From: Brevibacterium marinum
Lineage (GTDB): Bacteria; Actinomycetota; Actinomycetes; Actinomycetales; Brevibacteriaceae
Assembly: GCF_011927955.1 (NCBI RefSeq)
Contig: NZ_JAATJN010000001.1
Location: 3,410,001 to 3,474,000, forward strand
Reading direction: 5' to 3'
Length of the DNA stretch: 64,000 nucleotides
A program made the translations under genes and the position numbers. Below, piece by piece: positions 63,213 to 64,000 of this stretch (positions are counted from its first letter, which is position 1; each line of letters begins with the position of its first letter). Under the pieces are notes generated by a model, which worked only from the letters and a program-made list of their open reading frames with translations, had not been told where the DNA came from and searched no databases.

Positions 63213-63234
63213 GTGGTCGCCGCGGGCGGCCCAA

Positions 63235-63267
63235 CTCACCGCAGTGAGCTCAGCTTGCTGCGGTGAG
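63235..63267. terminator. Terminator hairpin after the ProP-like gene
   Basis: Perfect 10-base-pair stem (CTCACCGCAG and its complement) with a 13-base loop, between two convergent genes. Confidence 0.6.
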
Positions 63268-63287
63268 CTCAGCCTCTCACGGTGCGC

Positions 63288-64000
63288 TCACCTCCTCGCG
63301 GCAACCGGTCCGGGGTCGGGCAGCTTCCGCTTGACCAGCTTTCCGGTCGGGGTCCGCGGCAGCTTCGCGACGAAGTGGATATCCCGAGGGATCTTGAACC
63401 TGGCCAAACTTTCTCCCAGCCAGGCGCGGATCTCCTCCGCCTCCCCGTCAGGACCGACTCCCTCGGCCAGCTGCACATAGGCGACGGGCACCTGCCCCAG
63501 CTCGTCATCTGGCCTGCCGACGACGGCCACATCGACGATCGAATCGCGCAGCACCAATTCGTTCTCGATCTCCTGCGGATAGATGTTGACCCCACCGGCA
63601 ATGATGAGACCCGTGGTGCGTTCGGCGATGTAGAGGAACCGATCCTCGTCGAGCCAGCCCATGTCCCCGATCGTCGCCCAGCTGTCGGGATGATCGGGAT
63701 GCCTCGAGTTCCCGGTCTTCGTCTCGTCCTTGTAGTACTCGAACAGGGTCCGCTCGGATTCGAAGTAGATGACTCCGACCTCACCGGCCGGCAGCTCCTC
63801 ACCGTCGGGACCGCAGATGTGGACGATGCCCTTGGGGCCTTCGCGACCGACCGAGCCGGGTTTCTCCAGCGCCTGCGCACTGCTGATGACCGTCAGCCCG
63901 ATGCCCTCGGTCGCACCGTAGTATTCCTCGATGACCGGACCCCACCAGTCGATCATCGCCCGCTTGACCTCGGGCGGGCAGGGTGCGGCCGCGTGGATGG
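63288..64000 (-). CDS. AMP-dependent acyl-CoA synthetase, C-terminal part (cut by window edge)
   Basis: The frame runs past the window end, giving 236 residues of the C-terminal part of an ANL-family acyl-CoA synthetase. EEYYGATEGIGLTVI is the conserved core motif, GDMGWLDEDRFLYIAERT and IIAGGVNIYPQEIENEL the hinge region, and PRTPTGKLVKRKL the C-terminal catalytic Lys motif. It resembles fatty- or aryl-acid CoA ligases. N-terminus and substrate cannot be judged. Starts are outside the window. Confidence 0.85.
   Translation of the reverse strand, partial: IHAAAPCPPEVKRAMIDWWGPVIEEYYGATEGIGLTVISSAQALEKPGSVGREGPKGIVHICGPDGEELPAGEVGVIYFESERTLFEYYKDETKTGNSRHPDHPDSWATIGDMGWLDEDRFLYIAERTTGLIIAGGVNIYPQEIENELVLRDSIVDVAVVGRPDDELGQVPVAYVQLAEGVGPDGEAEEIRAWLGESLARFKIPRDIHFVAKLPRTPTGKLVKRKLPDPGPVAARR

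Overview
The window looks like a piece of chromosome from a high-GC actinobacterium. Gene styles (several MHS/ProP-type symporters, a BCCT carrier, a lone ectoine hydroxylase, split LigD domains, many GTG starts) suggest Brevibacterium or a close relative. That is an inference from overall look, not a proven placement. I saw no rRNA, tRNA or CRISPR array. Most of the window is accessory catabolism and transport, arranged as short operons with a regulator pointing the other way.

Layout. 1-600: decayed fragments (Asp/Glu racemase-like, LysR). 0.6-5.4 kb: fructosamine-kinase-like protein, SDR, an Ltp-domain membrane protein, and a NarL-type two-component pair. 5.4-11.8 kb: a PrpF-like isomerase with a tripartite tricarboxylate transporter (TctC, fused TctA-TctB) and a LysR gene; an intact IS5-family element sits between the operon and this regulator. 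12-17.8 kb: an MHS transporter and a 1042-residue protein that joins a cytochrome P450, an adrenodoxin-reductase-like domain and a flavodoxin, with a divergent LysR gene. 17.8-20.6 kb: two unrecognised divergent proteins. 20.6-29.4 kb: a PaaX-type regulator divergent from an operon of transporter, two acyl-CoA ligases, enoyl-CoA hydratase, 3-hydroxyacyl-CoA dehydrogenase and a metal hydrolase, resembling side-chain degradation of phenylpropanoids.

29.5-33 kb: an acetamidase/formamidase plus SDR pair, and a PAP2 phosphatase. 32.5-37.7 kb: a MetF-like plus LigM/DesA-like pair (folate-dependent O-demethylation) with a PadR regulator, divergent from an aromatic-acid transporter; matching palindromes lie between them. 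37.9-46.4 kb: small acidic proteins, DUF418 protein, ectoine hydroxylase, DAACS symporter, D-cysteine desulfhydrase family protein, RraA family protein, a PH-domain protein, an aldehyde dehydrogenase remnant and a lipoprotein. 46.4-49.3 kb: a ThDP-dependent enzyme divergent from a two-domain VOC (CatE-like) protein. 49.3-51.5 kb: a CopB-type copper ATPase behind a CsoR-like palindrome. 51.8-56.7 kb: gntP, a four-carbon acid sugar kinase, a PdxA2-type dehydrogenase and a DeoR regulator, which fit D-threonate use. 56.7-64 kb: BCCT carrier, stand-alone LigD phosphoesterase and polymerase domains with a ligase remnant, a quinone-reductase-like MDR, a ProP-like transporter and the 3' part of an acyl-CoA synthetase.

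Taken together, the P450 fusion, the LigM/MetF pair, the phenylpropanoid-like operon, the aromatic-acid transporter and the CatE-like protein suggest an organism that uses plant-derived (methoxy)aromatics. The P450-reductase-flavodoxin fusion is the strongest candidate for something not previously described.
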